Shown here one piece after another: positions 43,241-53,548 of a stretch of 64,000 bases of DNA. Origin of the DNA: Betaproteobacteria bacterium (lineage in GTDB: Bacteria; Pseudomonadota; Gammaproteobacteria; Burkholderiales; Casimicrobiaceae); assembly GCA_016861105.1 (NCBI GenBank), contig BOKS01000005.1:186001-250000 (forward strand), given 5' to 3'. Under the pieces are notes generated by a model. It worked only from the letters and a program-made list of their open reading frames with translations, had not been told where the DNA came from and ran no database searches. Numbering within the stretch: position 1 is the first letter of the stretch; each line of letters starts with the position of its first letter. The position numbers were made by a program, and so were the translations under genes.

Positions 43241-45596
43241 CTCCGCGGCCCCGCAGCCGGGCGTCCCTCCGCTCGACGCGCCGTCGGACGGCAGGCGCGG
43301 CGGCATCCGCCGCCTGCGCAAGCACCTGCTGCCGCTCGCCTCCGAGTCCATGTCGCCGATCGACCTGCCGCCGGTGCGATCGGGCCTGCTGTTCAAGCTC
43401 AACCTCCTGACCGTCGGCCTCATCGTCCTCACCGCGGTCGCGATCTCCTCCTACTACTTCTGGTTGCAGTGGGGAAGCGAGGACCGCGAGCTGCGCCAGC
43501 GCGCGGCCTCGCACGTCGGCATCCTGAGCGAGCTCGCCGAGTTCGCCGTCTACACGTCGGACCGCGCGTCGATCGACCAGCTGCTGCAGGGCCTCTCGAT
43601 CAACCGCGACGTCGCCTACGCGATGGTGCTCGACGCGAAGCTCGCGCCGATCGCCCAGCGCCGCTTCGGCGAGACCATCGGGGAGCGGCCGATCCCGGCG
43701 CCGGCCCCCGACGTCGCGCCGCCCAAGGTCGGCGAGATGCACGAAGTCGAGCAGGCGATCGGCGGCCGGCGCTATCTCGAGCTGTTCGCCGCGATCGGCG
43801 GCACGCCGAACGACGACGCGCGTGCGCTCTCCGCGGCGGCGGCCGAGGCCGGCGGCCGGTCGGCCGCCGGCGGCGCGCCGATCGGCTACCTGCGCCTCGG
43901 CATGTCCTTCGAGCGCCAGCGCGACGAGATGGTCGCCCGCATCCTCGGCACGCTGACCGTCGTGCTGCTGCTCACCGTCGTCGCCGTCATCGCGTCGCTG
44001 CTGCTGACGCGCCGCCTGGTCGCGCCGATGCGGCGCCTGATGCGCGCGGCGCGGGCGGTCGGCGCCGGCCGCCTCGACGTCTACGTCCCCGCGTCGTCGT
44101 CCGACGAGCTGGGCCTGCTGACGCACACGTTCAACCACATGACGCAGCGCCTCTCCGAGTCGCAGGCCGAGGTCGCGAACTACCAGCGCACGCTGGAGGA
44201 CAAGGTCGCGCAGCGCACCCGGGAGCTGGAGGTGGCCACGGCGCACGCCTACAAGCTCGCGCAGCACGACATCCTGACCGGGCTGCCGAACCGCAGCCTG
44301 CTCAACCAGCGGCTGCGCCAGATCTTCGCGCAGGCGCAGCGCAGCGGGCTGCAGGTCGCCTGCCTGTTCCTCGACTTCGACCACTTCAAGCGGATCAACG
44401 ACACGCTCGGCCACGACGCCGGCGACCAGCTGCTGCAGTCGATCGCGCAGCGCCTCACCAACGCGGTGCGCGAGTCCGACACGGTGGCCCGGCTCGGCGG
44501 CGACGAGTTCGTCGTGATCCTCCCCGGCCTCGACCCGGCGCACGCGACCTTCGAGATCATGACCGTGCTGCAGCGCGTGCGCGACTCGTTCCACGCGCCG
44601 TTCCGCCTCGCCGACCAGACCCCGACGCTCACGTGCTCGATCGGCGTCTCGGTCTACCCGCTCGACGCCGTCGACGCCGTCACGCTCATCAAGCAGGCGG
44701 ACACGGCGATGTACGCGGCGAAGGAGGCGGGACGCAACTCCTACCGCTTCTACACGGCGGACATGAACGCGCGCGTGCAGCAGAGGCTCCAGCTGGAGAC
44801 CGACATGCGCCGCGGTCTGATGGACGACGAGTTCTTCCTCGTCTACCAGCCGCAGATCGACCTGCGCAGCGGCCGCGCCTGCGGCGTCGAGGCGCTGCTG
44901 CGCTGGCGCGACCCCACGCGCGGCGTGGTCTCGCCGGCCGAGTTCATCCCGATCGCCGAGGAGTCGGGCATGATCCAGGCGCTCGGCGCCCGCGTGCTGC
45001 GCGACGCCTGCCGCCAGGTCATGCAGTGGCACAAGTCGAGCATGCCGCTGCGGCTCGCGGTCAACCTGTCGGTGCAGCAGCTGCAGCACGAGAGCTGGCT
45101 GTCGGTCGTCGAGGAGGCGCTGGCGTCCACCGGCCTGCCGTCGCACTACCTCGACCTCGAGATCACCGAGAGCGTCATCATCACGCATCCCGAGCGCGCG
45201 GTCGCGACGCTGGTGCGCCTGAAGCAGATGGGCGTGTCGATCACCGTGGACGACTTCGGCACCGGCTACTCGTCGCTTTCCTACCTCGCGCGGCTGCCGA
45301 TCCAGGGCGTGAAGATCGACCAGCGCTTCGTGCGCGGCCTCGAGCAGAACCGCAACGACGAGGCGATCACGCAGGCCATCATCGCGCTCTCGCACTCGCT
45401 GGGACTGCGCGTGATCGCCGAGGGTGTGGAGACCGTCGCGCAGCTCGAGTACCTGAAGCGGCACGGCTGCGAGGAAGCGCAGGGCTTCCTGATCGCGCGC
45501 CCGCTCGAGGAGCCGGAGCTGCGGCAGTGGTTCCACCGCACGGAGGCCGAGCGCGCCGCGGCGCAGCCGCAGCCGGACCTGTGGACGGGGAGTTGA
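43233..45596 (+). CDS. Membrane GGDEF-EAL protein with periplasmic sensor domain
   Basis: 787 residues: a basic cytoplasmic tail, helix 1 (about 52-79), a periplasmic domain (about 80-235), helix 2 (about 237-259), HAMP (about 260-312) and a short coiled coil. The GGDEF domain (about 340-510) has LGGDEF at 421-426 and an I-site RESD at 413-416 exactly five residues before it. The EAL domain (about 525-770) has EALLRW at 553-558, NLSVQQ, ITES, DDFGTGYSS and AEGVET. Both c-di-GMP synthesis and hydrolysis motifs look intact, so output direction cannot be told from sequence. It overlaps the upstream periplasmic binding-protein gene by 8 bases, suggesting that protein docks on the periplasmic domain. 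Confidence 0.93.
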   Translation: MNDSAAPQPGVPPLDAPSDGRRGGIRRLRKHLLPLASESMSPIDLPPVRSGLLFKLNLLTVGLIVLTAVAISSYYFWLQWGSEDRELRQRAASHVGILSELAEFAVYTSDRASIDQLLQGLSINRDVAYAMVLDAKLAPIAQRRFGETIGERPIPAPAPDVAPPKVGEMHEVEQAIGGRRYLELFAAIGGTPNDDARALSAAAAEAGGRSAAGGAPIGYLRLGMSFERQRDEMVARILGTLTVVLLLTVVAVIASLLLTRRLVAPMRRLMRAARAVGAGRLDVYVPASSSDELGLLTHTFNHMTQRLSESQAEVANYQRTLEDKVAQRTRELEVATAHAYKLAQHDILTGLPNRSLLNQRLRQIFAQAQRSGLQVACLFLDFDHFKRINDTLGHDAGDQLLQSIAQRLTNAVRESDTVARLGGDEFVVILPGLDPAHATFEIMTVLQRVRDSFHAPFRLADQTPTLTCSIGVSVYPLDAVDAVTLIKQADTAMYAAKEAGRNSYRFYTADMNARVQQRLQLETDMRRGLMDDEFFLVYQPQIDLRSGRACGVEALLRWRDPTRGVVSPAEFIPIAEESGMIQALGARVLRDACRQVMQWHKSSMPLRLAVNLSVQQLQHESWLSVVEEALASTGLPSHYLDLEITESVIITHPERAVATLVRLKQMGVSITVDDFGTGYSSLSYLARLPIQGVKIDQRFVRGLEQNRNDEAITQAIIALSHSLGLRVIAEGVETVAQLEYLKRHGCEEAQGFLIARPLEEPELRQWFHRTEAERAAAQPQPDLWTGS

Positions 45597-45629
45597 CGGG
45601 GGCCGCGCCGCGGTCGCCGCCGCCCGCCG

Positions 45630-46205
45630 TCAGAGGTCACCCGGCCGGTCGACGTCGCGCAGCACGCCGGGGTCGTCGACGTCGATGCGCAGCGTCGCCC
45701 CCTCGTGGGCGGCGAGGATGCGCTTCGCGCCTTCGTCGCCGCCGAGCGCCATCAGATCGCCGCGCAGTCCGCTCGCGAACCCGACCGGGTGGCCGCGGCG
45801 CCCCTCGAACCACGGCGCGACGATGGACGCGCCGCCCGCCAGCGCGGCCGCCACGCGGGCGTGGGTGCGCGTCTCGATCCACGGCATGTCGGCGAGCGCA
45901 ACGACGTAACCCGCCGCCTCTCCCGCAGCCGCCACGCCGGTCGCGAGGCTCGCCCCCATCCCCTCGTCCGCGCGGGCGGCGCGGATCACGCGCGCGCCCT
46001 CCGTCGCGAGCGCGTCCGCGAGCGCATCGTCGCCGGGACGGACCACCGCGACGACGTCGGGAACCGCGGCGCGAAGCGCGCGCAGCGCCGCGACGCCGAG
46101 CGGAAGCGACGAGCCGTCCGGCCGGCGCAGCGGCGCGAGCAGCTTGCCGCCGCCGAAGCGCTCGCCGCGCCCGGCGGCGAGCAGGATGCCGACGATCCGT
46201 GCCAC
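45630..46205 (-). CDS. MobA-like nucleotidyltransferase (molybdenum cofactor cytidylyl/guanylyltransferase type)
   Basis: 191 residues from GTG 46205. The N-terminal LLAAGRGERFGGGKLLAPL is the nucleotide-binding loop of MobA/MocA enzymes, followed by ADEGMGASLATGV, the metal-binding ALADMPW and GRRGHPVGFASGL. MocA and related proteins attach CMP to molybdopterin for xanthine-dehydrogenase-type enzymes; none is encoded nearby, so the exact substrate is open. An upstream in-frame GTG (46262) would add 19 basic residues unlike the family. Confidence 0.8.
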   Translation of the reverse strand: MARIVGILLAAGRGERFGGGKLLAPLRRPDGSSLPLGVAALRALRAAVPDVVAVVRPGDDALADALATEGARVIRAARADEGMGASLATGVAAAGEAAGYVVALADMPWIETRTHARVAAALAGGASIVAPWFEGRRGHPVGFASGLRGDLMALGGDEGAKRILAAHEGATLRIDVDDPGVLRDVDRPGDL

Positions 46206-46275
46206 GCGCTCGCGACGCGTCAGCCCGCGTGAGCGCCCGTGACGCCCGGCACCGGCACGCACCGGCGCCGCGGCG

Positions 46276-47418
46276 TCACTCCGGCAGCAGGCGGAACCGG
46301 CCGTCCTTCACGGTGACGAGCACGCGCGCGCGCTCGTCCATGCCGTTGTGGTTGGACGGGCTCATGTTGAACACGCCCTGGCAGCCGACGATCTCGCGCT
46401 CCCGCTCGATGGCGTCGCGCAGCGCCGTGCGGAAGGCCTCGGTGCCCGGCTTCGCCAGCTTCGCCGCCGCGGGGATCGCGCGCTCGAGGATGATCCACGC
46501 GTCCCAAGTGTTCGCGCCGAACGTCGCCGGCTTCTGCCCGAAGCGCGCCTCGTAGGCCGCGATGTAGCGCTTCGCGACCTGCTTGACCGGGTTGGCGTCG
46601 GCGATCTCGTCGATCACGAGCATCGGGCCGGCGGCGAGCACCGTGCCCTCGACCTTCGCGCCGCCGAGACGGATGAAGTCGTCGGTGGCCACCCCGTGCG
46701 TCTGGTAGATCGCGCCCTTGTACCCCTGGTCGCGCAGCGTGATCTGCGGCAGCACGCCGGGCCCGCCGACGCCCGCGACGAGCACCGCGTCGGGCTTCGC
46801 GGCGATCAGCTTCAGCGACTGCCCGGTCACGCTCTGGTCGGTGCGGTTGTAGCGCTCGACCGCCGCGAGCTTCAGCCCCGCCTTCTCGGCCAGCGCGCCG
46901 AACACGCGGAGCCAGTTCTCGCCGTAGGGATCGTTGAACCCGACGAAGCCGACGCTCCGCACGCCGCTTCGCGTCATGTGCTTGATCAGCGCGGCCGCGA
47001 TCAGGTCGTCGTTCTGCGTGGTCTTGTAGACCCAGCGCCGCTTCGCGTCGAGCGGCTCGACGACCGACGAGGTCCCCACGGTCGCCATCAGCGGCACCTT
47101 CTGCTCGGCGACGAGGTCGAGGATCGCCAGCGCGATCGGCGTCGTCGACGGCCCGATCAGCGCGTCGATGTTGTGCTCCTGCAGCAGCTTCTTCGCGTTC
47201 TGCACGCCGCGTGTGGTGTCGCCGCCGTCGTCGAGCTGGACGTACTCGATCGCGAGCCCGCCCAGGCTGCGCGGCAGCAGGTCGCCGGTGTTCTTCTGCG
47301 GGATGCCGATCGCCGACGTGGGGCCGGTGGCGGAGACCATCAGGCCGATGCGGACCTGGGCGGCGGCGGGGAGCGCCGCGAGCGCGAGCGCGGCGGCGAG
47401 GACGGCGATGCGGACCAT
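46276..47418 (-). CDS. Branched-chain amino acid-type ABC substrate-binding protein (LivK-like)
   Basis: 380 residues. A signal peptide (cleavage near LPAAAQV) is followed by the Peripla_BP_6 fold: IGLMVSATGPTSAIGIPQKN at the N-terminus, DDGGDTTRGVQNAKKLL, ALIGPSTTPIALA and VGFNDPYGENW. Related proteins bind branched-chain amino acids, amides or aromatic acids. No permease or ATPase gene adjoins, so it is either an orphan or its transporter lies elsewhere. It is divergent from a methyltransferase gene with 83 bases between the start codons. Confidence 0.9.
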   Translation of the reverse strand: MVRIAVLAAALALAALPAAAQVRIGLMVSATGPTSAIGIPQKNTGDLLPRSLGGLAIEYVQLDDGGDTTRGVQNAKKLLQEHNIDALIGPSTTPIALAILDLVAEQKVPLMATVGTSSVVEPLDAKRRWVYKTTQNDDLIAAALIKHMTRSGVRSVGFVGFNDPYGENWLRVFGALAEKAGLKLAAVERYNRTDQSVTGQSLKLIAAKPDAVLVAGVGGPGVLPQITLRDQGYKGAIYQTHGVATDDFIRLGGAKVEGTVLAAGPMLVIDEIADANPVKQVAKRYIAAYEARFGQKPATFGANTWDAWIILERAIPAAAKLAKPGTEAFRTALRDAIEREREIVGCQGVFNMSPSNHNGMDERARVLVTVKDGRFRLLPE

Positions 47419-47489
47419 GGCGCGGAGCCCTGGGGGAACGGGAGTCGCATGCTAACGCACATCCGCGCACGGCGGCGCGGCGCGCGCCC

Positions 47490-47495
47490 TATACT
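47490..47495 (+). promoter_or_regulatory. -10 box immediately before the methyltransferase start
   Basis: TATACT (five of six) ends 6 bases before ATG 47502. Transcription would begin at or within a base or two of the start codon, predicting a leaderless message. No -35 box is obvious. Confidence 0.45.
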
Positions 47496-47501
47496 GCCCG
47501 C

Positions 47502-48254
47502 ATGTGCGCCAAAGCGTCGACGCCGGCCCGCGATGCCGCACCCATGCGCATCGCCGCGGACGATCCGGGGCCGCTGCGCCGCGAGCTCGACCTGTGCGCC
47601 GAGCTGGTCGCCCCGGAGCGCGCCGACGTGCTCGAACTCGGCTGCGGGCGCGCGGAGTTCACGCGCGCCGCAGCGGAGCGGTTCCCCGCCGCGCGCTTCG
47701 TGGCGCTGGAGGTGGACGCCGTCCAGCACGAGCGCAACGTCGCGTCGCCGCACCCGGGTAACCTGCGCTTCGCGCTCGGCGGCGCGCAGGCGATTCCCGC
47801 ACCCCCGGCGAGCTTCGACGTCGTGCTGATGCTGAAGTCGCTGCACCACGTGCCGGCGGGTCTCATGGACGCCGCGCTCGACGAGGTCGCGCGCGTGCTG
47901 CGCCCCGGCGGGCGCGCCTACGTGAGCGAGCCCGTCTGCGCGGGCGACTTCGACGCGCTGATGTCCCTGTTCCACGACGAGCGCGCGGTGCGGGCCGCGG
48001 CGTTCGACGCGCTGCAGCGGGCGGCGGCGCGCGGAAGGCTCCGCCCCGCGGGCGAGCACTTCTGGCGCGCGCGCCGCCACTACGCGAGCTTCGACGACTT
48101 CGCGCAGCGCATGATCCACGTCACGCACACCGAGCACCGGCTCGCGCCGCGGACGCTCGCCGCCGTGCGCGAGCGCTTCGCGCGCCACGCCGGCAGCGAC
48201 GGCGCCGCGACGTTCGAGCAGGCCATGCGCACCGACGTCCTCGTGCGCGCCTGA
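47502..48254 (+). CDS. Class I SAM-dependent methyltransferase
   Basis: 250 residues. The SAM-binding motif I is VLELGCGRAEFT (ELGCG at 45-49), followed by an acidic residue in VALEVDA, the SFDVVLMLKSLHHVP motif and ARVLRPGGRAYVSEPV, as in Methyltransf_11 enzymes. The C-terminal 90 residues (FWRARRHYASFDDFAQRMIHVTH) probably bind the substrate, which is unknown. There is no Shine-Dalgarno sequence; TATACT 6 bases upstream suggests a leaderless transcript. It is convergent with dnaJ. Confidence 0.85.
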   Translation: MCAKASTPARDAAPMRIAADDPGPLRRELDLCAELVAPERADVLELGCGRAEFTRAAAERFPAARFVALEVDAVQHERNVASPHPGNLRFALGGAQAIPAPPASFDVVLMLKSLHHVPAGLMDAALDEVARVLRPGGRAYVSEPVCAGDFDALMSLFHDERAVRAAAFDALQRAAARGRLRPAGEHFWRARRHYASFDDFAQRMIHVTHTEHRLAPRTLAAVRERFARHAGSDGAATFEQAMRTDVLVRA

Positions 48255-48272
48255 GCGCGGCCGGGGCGCGGG

Positions 48273-49403
48273 TCAGGAGGAGAAGAACTCCTTCACCTTG
48301 TCGAAGAAGCCCTTGGACCGCGGCGTGTGCGCGGCCGGATCGGTCTGGCTGATCGACTCGAACTCGCGCAGCAACTCCTTCTGGCGCGCGGTGAGCTTGA
48401 CCGGCGTCTCGACGGCGACGTGGCAGTAGAGGTCGCCGGTGACCGACCCGCGCACCGGGCGGATGCCCTTGTTGCGCAGGCGGAACACCTGCCCGGTCTG
48501 CGTCTCGGCCGGAATCTTGATCTTCGCCTGCCCGTCGAGCGTCGGGATCTCGATCTCGCCGCCGAGCGCCGCGGTGGCGAAGCTGATCGGCATCTCGCAG
48601 TGCAGGTCGGCGCCTTCGCGCTGGAACACCGCGTGGGGCTTGATCTGCACGACGACGTAGAGGTCGCCGGCCGGTCCGCCGTTGACGCCGGCCTCGCCTT
48701 CCCCGGCGAGGCGGATGCGGTCGTCCTGGTCGACGCCCGGCGGGATCTTCACCGAGAGCGTCTTGTGCTTGCGCACGCGGCCAGCGCCCTCGCATGCGTG
48801 GCAGGGGTCGGAGACCACCTTGCCGCCGCCGTGGCACGTCGGGCAGGTCTGCTGGATCGAGAAGAACCCCTGCGAGACGCGCACCTCGCCGCGCCCGCCG
48901 CAGGTCGTGCAGGTCTTGGGATGCGTGCCCGGCCGCGCGCCGCTGCCGTGGCAGGTGCCGCACTGCTCCAGCGTGGGAATCCGGATCTTCGCGTCCGTGC
49001 CGAACGCCGCTTCCTCGAGCGTGAGGTCGAGGTTGTAGCGCAGGTCCGCGCCGCGGAACATGCCGCTGCCGCGCGCGGCGCCCCGGCCCTGCCCGAAGAT
49101 CTCGCCGAAGATGTCGCCGAACGCGTCCGCGAAGCCGCCGAAGCCCTCCGGGCCGGCGCCGCCGCGCCCGCCCATGCCGTCGACGCCCGCGTGGCCGAAC
49201 TGGTCGTAGGCCGCGCGCTTCCGCGGGTCGGCGAGGACCTCGTAGGCCTCCTTCGCCTCCTTGAATTTCTCCTCCGCGCTCTTGTCGTCCGGATTGCGGT
49301 CCGGATGGTGCTTCATCGCGAGCTTCCGGTAGGCCTTCTTGAGGTCCTCCTCGGAGGCGTCGCGCGAGACCCCGAGCACCGTGTAGTAGTCGCGCTTTGC
49401 CAC
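48273..49403 (-). CDS. dnaJ: Chaperone DnaJ
   Basis: Hsp40 co-chaperone that delivers clients to DnaK and stimulates its ATPase. About 376 residues: J-domain with HPD near 33-35, a Gly/Phe-rich region, and four CxxCxGxG zinc repeats ([32 protein letters not shown]) near 140-210. The GTG at 49403 is preferred because it gives the usual start MAKRDYY and a GAGG stretch lies about 8 bases upstream; a GTG 9 bases earlier (49412) has that stretch directly abutting. It is last in the minus-strand grpE-dnaK-dnaJ unit. Confidence 0.96.
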   Translation of the reverse strand: MAKRDYYTVLGVSRDASEEDLKKAYRKLAMKHHPDRNPDDKSAEEKFKEAKEAYEVLADPRKRAAYDQFGHAGVDGMGGRGGAGPEGFGGFADAFGDIFGEIFGQGRGAARGSGMFRGADLRYNLDLTLEEAAFGTDAKIRIPTLEQCGTCHGSGARPGTHPKTCTTCGGRGEVRVSQGFFSIQQTCPTCHGGGKVVSDPCHACEGAGRVRKHKTLSVKIPPGVDQDDRIRLAGEGEAGVNGGPAGDLYVVVQIKPHAVFQREGADLHCEMPISFATAALGGEIEIPTLDGQAKIKIPAETQTGQVFRLRNKGIRPVRGSVTGDLYCHVAVETPVKLTARQKELLREFESISQTDPAAHTPRSKGFFDKVKEFFSS

Positions 49404-49549
49404 TTCGCTCACCCTCGCTGCAGCGGCGCCGTCACGCGCAAAGGCCGGCCGGAGCGACGCCGCTGGCGTTCGCCCCGATCCGGCCGGATGTCACGCGGCG
49501 CTCCGCCGCGGGCCGGGCTTGCGTCCGGCCGGCGGCGGCCCCTCGTCAC

Positions 49550-51505
49550 CTACTTGCGATCCTTGACTTCCGTGTACTCGGCGTCGACGACGTTCTCGTC
49601 GCCCTTCGACCCGCCGCCCGAGGCCCCGCCCGCCTTCGGCCCGGCCCCGGCACCCGCCTCGCTGCCCGCCGCCTGCTGGGACGCAGCGTACACCGCCTCG
49701 CCCAGCTTCTGCGCGGCCGCCTGCAGCGCCTGCGCCTTCGCGTCCAGCGTGTCCTTCGTCGCCTCCGGCTGCTTCAGCGCCTCCTCGGCGTCCTTGATCG
49801 CGGCCTCGATGCGCGACTTCTCGTCGGCGCCGACCTTGTCGCCGTGCTCGCCCAGCGACTTGCGCACGCTGTGCACCAGCGCGTCGAGCGCGTTGCGCGA
49901 TTGCGCGAGCTCGAAGCGGCGGTGGTCCTCCGCCTTGTTCGCCTCGGCGTCGCGGACCATCCGGTCGATCTCGGCCTCGGAGAGGCCCGAATTGGCCTTG
50001 ATCGTGATCTTGTTCTCCTTGCCCGTCGCCTTGTCCTTCGCGTTGACGTGCAGGATGCCGTTGGCGTCGATGTCGAACGTCACCTCGATCTGCGGCAAGC
50101 CGCGCGGCGCTGGCGGGATACCCTCGAGATTGAACTGCCCGAGGCTCTTGTTGCCGCCGGCCATCTCGCGCTCGCCCTGCAGCACGTGGATCGTCACCGC
50201 GCCCTGGTTGTCGTCGGCGGTCGAGAAGACCTGCTGCGCCTTCGTCGGAATCGTCGTGTTCTTCTGGATCAGCTTGGTCATCACTCCGCCCAGCGTCTCG
50301 ATGCCGAGCGACAGCGGCGTGACGTCGAGCAGCAGCACGTCCTTGCGCTCGCCGGCCAGCACGGACCCCTGGATCGCGGCGCCGACGGCCACGGCCTCGT
50401 CCGGGTTGACGTCCTTGCGCGGCTCCTTGCCGAAGAAGGACTTCACGGCATCCTGCACCTTCGGCATGCGCGTCATGCCGCCGACCAGGATCACGTCCTG
50501 GATGTCGGACAGCGACACGCCGGCGTCCTTCACCGCGACCCGGCACGGCTCGATCGTGCGCTCGATCAGCTCCTCGACGAGGCTCTCGAACTTGGCCCGC
50601 GTCAGCTTGATCGACAGGTGCTTCGGCCCCGACTGGTCGGCGGTGATGTAGGGCAGATTGATCTCGGTCTGCTGCGTCGACGACAGCTCGATCTTCGCCT
50701 TCTCGGCGGCGTCCTTCAGACGCTGCAGCGCGAGCACGTCGTTCTTGAGGTCGACGCCCGCTTCCTTGCGGAACTCGGTGACGACATAGTCGATGACGCG
50801 CTGGTCGAAGTCCTCGCCGCCGAGGAACGTGTCGCCGTTGGTCGACAGCACCTCGAACTGCTTCTCGCCGTCCACGTCGGCGATCTCGATGATCGAGATG
50901 TCGAACGTGCCACCGCCGAGGTCGTACACGGCGATCTTGCGGTCGCCCCGCGCGGCCTTGTCGAGCCCGAAGGCGAGCGCCGCCGCGGTCGGCTCGTTGA
51001 TGATCCGCTTCACTTCCAGGCCGGCGATGCGGCCGGCGTCCTTGGTCGCCTGGCGCTGCGAGTCGTTGAAGTACGCGGGAACGGTGATCACCGCCTCGGT
51101 GACGTCCTCGCCGAGGTAGTCCTCGGCCGTCTTCTTCATCTTGCGCAGGACCTCCGCGGACACCTGCGGCGGCGCGATCTTCTTGCCCCGGACCTCGACC
51201 CACGCGTCGCCGTTGTCGGCGCGCACGATCGCGTAGGGCATCAGCGCGATGTCCTTCTGGACCTCCTTCTCCTCGAAGCGTCGCCCGATCAGCCGCTTGA
51301 CGGCGAACAGCGTGTTCTTCGGATTGGTGACGGCCTGGCGCTTCGCCGGCGCCCCGACGAGGATCTCGCCGTCCTCCTGGTAGGCGACGATCGAGGGCGT
51401 CGTGCGCGCGCCCTCCGAGTTCTCGATGACCTTCGGCTGCCCGCCTTCCATGATGGCGACGCAGCTGTTGGTGGTGCCGAGGTCGATGCCGATGATCTTG
51501 GCCAT
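49550..51505 (-). CDS. dnaK: Chaperone DnaK (Hsp70)
   Basis: ATP-dependent folding chaperone. 651 residues from ATG 51505: [15 protein letters not shown] at the N-terminus, [15 protein letters not shown] and [15 protein letters not shown] in the ATPase domain, the linker [16 protein letters not shown] near 390 and the substrate-binding domain. The C-terminus is unusually Gly/Ala/Ser-rich before [14 protein letters not shown], the conserved EEVD-like tail of bacterial DnaK. AGGGA lies about 8 bases upstream. It follows grpE by 78 bases and precedes dnaJ by 146. Confidence 0.98.
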   Translation of the reverse strand: MAKIIGIDLGTTNSCVAIMEGGQPKVIENSEGARTTPSIVAYQEDGEILVGAPAKRQAVTNPKNTLFAVKRLIGRRFEEKEVQKDIALMPYAIVRADNGDAWVEVRGKKIAPPQVSAEVLRKMKKTAEDYLGEDVTEAVITVPAYFNDSQRQATKDAGRIAGLEVKRIINEPTAAALAFGLDKAARGDRKIAVYDLGGGTFDISIIEIADVDGEKQFEVLSTNGDTFLGGEDFDQRVIDYVVTEFRKEAGVDLKNDVLALQRLKDAAEKAKIELSSTQQTEINLPYITADQSGPKHLSIKLTRAKFESLVEELIERTIEPCRVAVKDAGVSLSDIQDVILVGGMTRMPKVQDAVKSFFGKEPRKDVNPDEAVAVGAAIQGSVLAGERKDVLLLDVTPLSLGIETLGGVMTKLIQKNTTIPTKAQQVFSTADDNQGAVTIHVLQGEREMAGGNKSLGQFNLEGIPPAPRGLPQIEVTFDIDANGILHVNAKDKATGKENKITIKANSGLSEAEIDRMVRDAEANKAEDHRRFELAQSRNALDALVHSVRKSLGEHGDKVGADEKSRIEAAIKDAEEALKQPEATKDTLDAKAQALQAAAQKLGEAVYAASQQAAGSEAGAGAGPKAGGASGGGSKGDENVVDAEYTEVKDRK

Positions 51506-51583
51506 GGGGATCCCTGAGTGCGGTGGAGCGTTGGTCTGTCCTGAGATGGGGTGGCGCGCGGGCCGGCGCAAGGGTGCGCGGCG

Positions 51584-52138
51584 TCAGGCCTCCGGCGACT
51601 TCGCGACGGTCACCATCGCCGGCCGCAGCACCCGCTCGTTCAGCAGGTAGCCCTTCTGGACGACGTCGACGACCGTGTTCGCCGGCTGGTCGGAGGGCAC
51701 CACCTGCATCGCCTGGTGGCGGTGCGGATCGAACTTCTCGCCCTTCGGGTCGACCTCGGCGATCTGCGCGCGCGCGAACACCGCGGCGAGCTGGCGGAGC
51801 GTCAGCTCCACGCCGGCGCGTAGCTGGTCGGGGGTCGCGTCGACGGCGAGCGCCTGCTCGAGCGCGTCCTTGACGGGCAGCAGGTCCTCGGCGAAGCGCT
51901 CGATCGCGAACTTGCTCGCCTTCGCGACGCTGTCGGCCGCCTGCCTGCGGACGTTCTCGGTCTCGGCGCGGGCGCGCAGCCACGCGTCCTTCAACTCGGC
52001 CGCCTCGGACTCCGCGCGCCGCAGGCGCTCGTCGGTATCCGCGACGTCGTTCGCCGCCGCTGCCGCGTCCCCGCCCGGGGCGGACGCGGCGGCGCCCGGG
52101 GGCAGCGGCTCGGCCGGACGGGTGTCGTGCTCCTGCAT
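51584..52138 (-). CDS. grpE: Nucleotide exchange factor GrpE
   Basis: Releases ADP from DnaK. 184 residues: an acidic and Ala/Pro-rich tail (1-40), a long helix (about 40-80, [27 protein letters not shown]-type), then the beta domain with the GrpE signature ending [23 protein letters not shown] 52138 with GAGGAA about 9 bases upstream is preferred over an in-frame TTG 30 bases earlier. A sigma-32-type promoter lies 45-70 bases upstream, so this is the first gene of the heat-shock unit. Confidence 0.95.
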   Translation of the reverse strand: MQEHDTRPAEPLPPGAAASAPGGDAAAAANDVADTDERLRRAESEAAELKDAWLRARAETENVRRQAADSVAKASKFAIERFAEDLLPVKDALEQALAVDATPDQLRAGVELTLRQLAAVFARAQIAEVDPKGEKFDPHRHQAMQVVPSDQPANTVVDVVQKGYLLNERVLRPAMVTVAKSPEA

Positions 52139-52181
52139 CGCTTCGCGTTCCTCGTGTTCGGATCCCAAAGGACCCTCTCGA

Positions 52182-52209
52182 CGTTGGGGAGCGGCTTCCG
52201 GATTTCAAG
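52182..52209 (-). promoter_or_regulatory. Sigma-32 (RpoH) heat-shock promoter of grpE-dnaK-dnaJ
   Basis: On the minus strand CTTGAAA (plus 52203-52209) and CCCCAACG (plus 52182-52189) are separated by 13 bp. This matches the RpoH consensus (CTTGAAA, about 13-14 bp, CCCCAT-type) closely. It lies 44 bases before the grpE ATG. No CIRCE operator overlaps it. Confidence 0.8.
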
Positions 52210-52348
52210 GGCCGCGGCGACCGCGGCAGACGCGACCGGGGACGCGAGCGGCCGCGGCGCGCAGCGACGCCGTCGCAACGGCAACTGCGGGCCGCCGGGC
52301 GAGCCGCGCCGCTCCGGGCCCGCGGGCGCGACGCGTCGTTCGCTCGGC

Positions 52349-53458
52349 CTACCGCGGCGCGCCGAGCCCCTTCGCGCGCAGCTGCGTGAGCTCGCGCGCC
52401 GCGGCGTCCGGCGGGGGCACGAGCCACCCCTGCAGCTGGCGCCAGGCGAGGTCGGCCAGCGCCGCGATCCACGCCGGGTGCTCGTTCAGGCACGGGATCG
52501 CGTGGAACTCCCGGCCGCCGGCCCGCAGGAACGTGTCGCGGCCCTCGATGCCGATCTCCTCGAGCGTCTCCAGGCAGTCGGCGACGAAGCCCGGGCAGGC
52601 GACGTCGACGCGGCCGATCCCCTCGCGGCCAAGCGCCGCGAGCGTCTCGGCGGTGTAGGGCTGCAGCCACTCGGCCCTGCCGAACCGCGACTGGAACGTG
52701 ACGAGCCACTGCTTGACGTCCAGGCCGAGCTCCTCGGCGACCAGGCGCGCCGTCTTCCGGCACAGGCAGTGGTAGGGGTCGCCCAGGTCGAGCGTGCGCC
52801 GCGGCACGCCGTGGAACGACAGGACGAGCCGGTCGGGCCGGCCGTGCTTCGTCCAGTAGTCGTTCAGGGACTGCGCGACGGCGTGGACGTAGCCGGGGTC
52901 GTCGTGGAACGTCTCCACGAAGCGCAGCCCGGGGACGCGCCGAAGGGTGCCGAGGTGCGCGGCCACGGCGTCGAACGCCGTCGCGGTGGTGCTGCCCGCG
53001 TACTGCGGATACAGCGGCAGCACCAGCAGCCGCTCGCACCCGGCCGCCCGCAGCGCGTCGATCGCCGCGGCGATCGACGGCGTCCCGTAGCGCATGCCGA
53101 TCTCGACGGGGCACAGGTCCGCGGGCAGGCCCGCCTTCTTCAGGCGCTGCCCGAGATAGCCCAGCAGCAGCGAGCGCTGCCGCGCCGAGTGCACCGCGAG
53201 CGGCGAGCCGTCCTTCGTCCAGATCGCGCGGTACTTCGCGGCCGACTTCGCCGGCCGCACGCGCAGGACGACGGCGTGCAGGATCGGCTTCCACACCGCC
53301 GCCGGGATCTCGACGACGCGGGGGTCCGACAGGAACTGCGCGAGGTAGCGCCGCACGGCGGCCGGCGTGGGCTCGTCGGGCGTGCCGAGGTTGACGAGCA
53401 GCACCCCCACCTTCGGGGCGCGATCGTGCGAGAAGTCCTTTTCCGGGGTGAAGGCCAT
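52349..53458 (-). CDS. hemH: Ferrochelatase
   Basis: Inserts Fe2+ into protoporphyrin IX, the last step of protohaem synthesis. 369 residues, in the family range. [21 protein letters not shown] at the N-terminus, the catalytic His in [25 protein letters not shown] and [15 protein letters not shown] are the standard motifs. It is 90 bases downstream of hrcA on the same strand; an hrcA-hemH pair ahead of grpE-dnaK is a recurrent betaproteobacterial arrangement. It supplies haem for the oxidase encoded earlier in the window. Confidence 0.96.
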   Translation of the reverse strand: MAFTPEKDFSHDRAPKVGVLLVNLGTPDEPTPAAVRRYLAQFLSDPRVVEIPAAVWKPILHAVVLRVRPAKSAAKYRAIWTKDGSPLAVHSARQRSLLLGYLGQRLKKAGLPADLCPVEIGMRYGTPSIAAAIDALRAAGCERLLVLPLYPQYAGSTTATAFDAVAAHLGTLRRVPGLRFVETFHDDPGYVHAVAQSLNDYWTKHGRPDRLVLSFHGVPRRTLDLGDPYHCLCRKTARLVAEELGLDVKQWLVTFQSRFGRAEWLQPYTAETLAALGREGIGRVDVACPGFVADCLETLEEIGIEGRDTFLRAGGREFHAIPCLNEHPAWIAALADLAWRQLQGWLVPPPDAAARELTQLRAKGLGAPR

Positions 53459-53548
53459 GGCGGGCGGCGGCGGGCGCCGCGGCCGTGCTGGAAAGCGCCG
53501 GGTCAGCCTCGGCGCGGCACGCGGGCAGCGGTCACGGGATCGTCGCGG

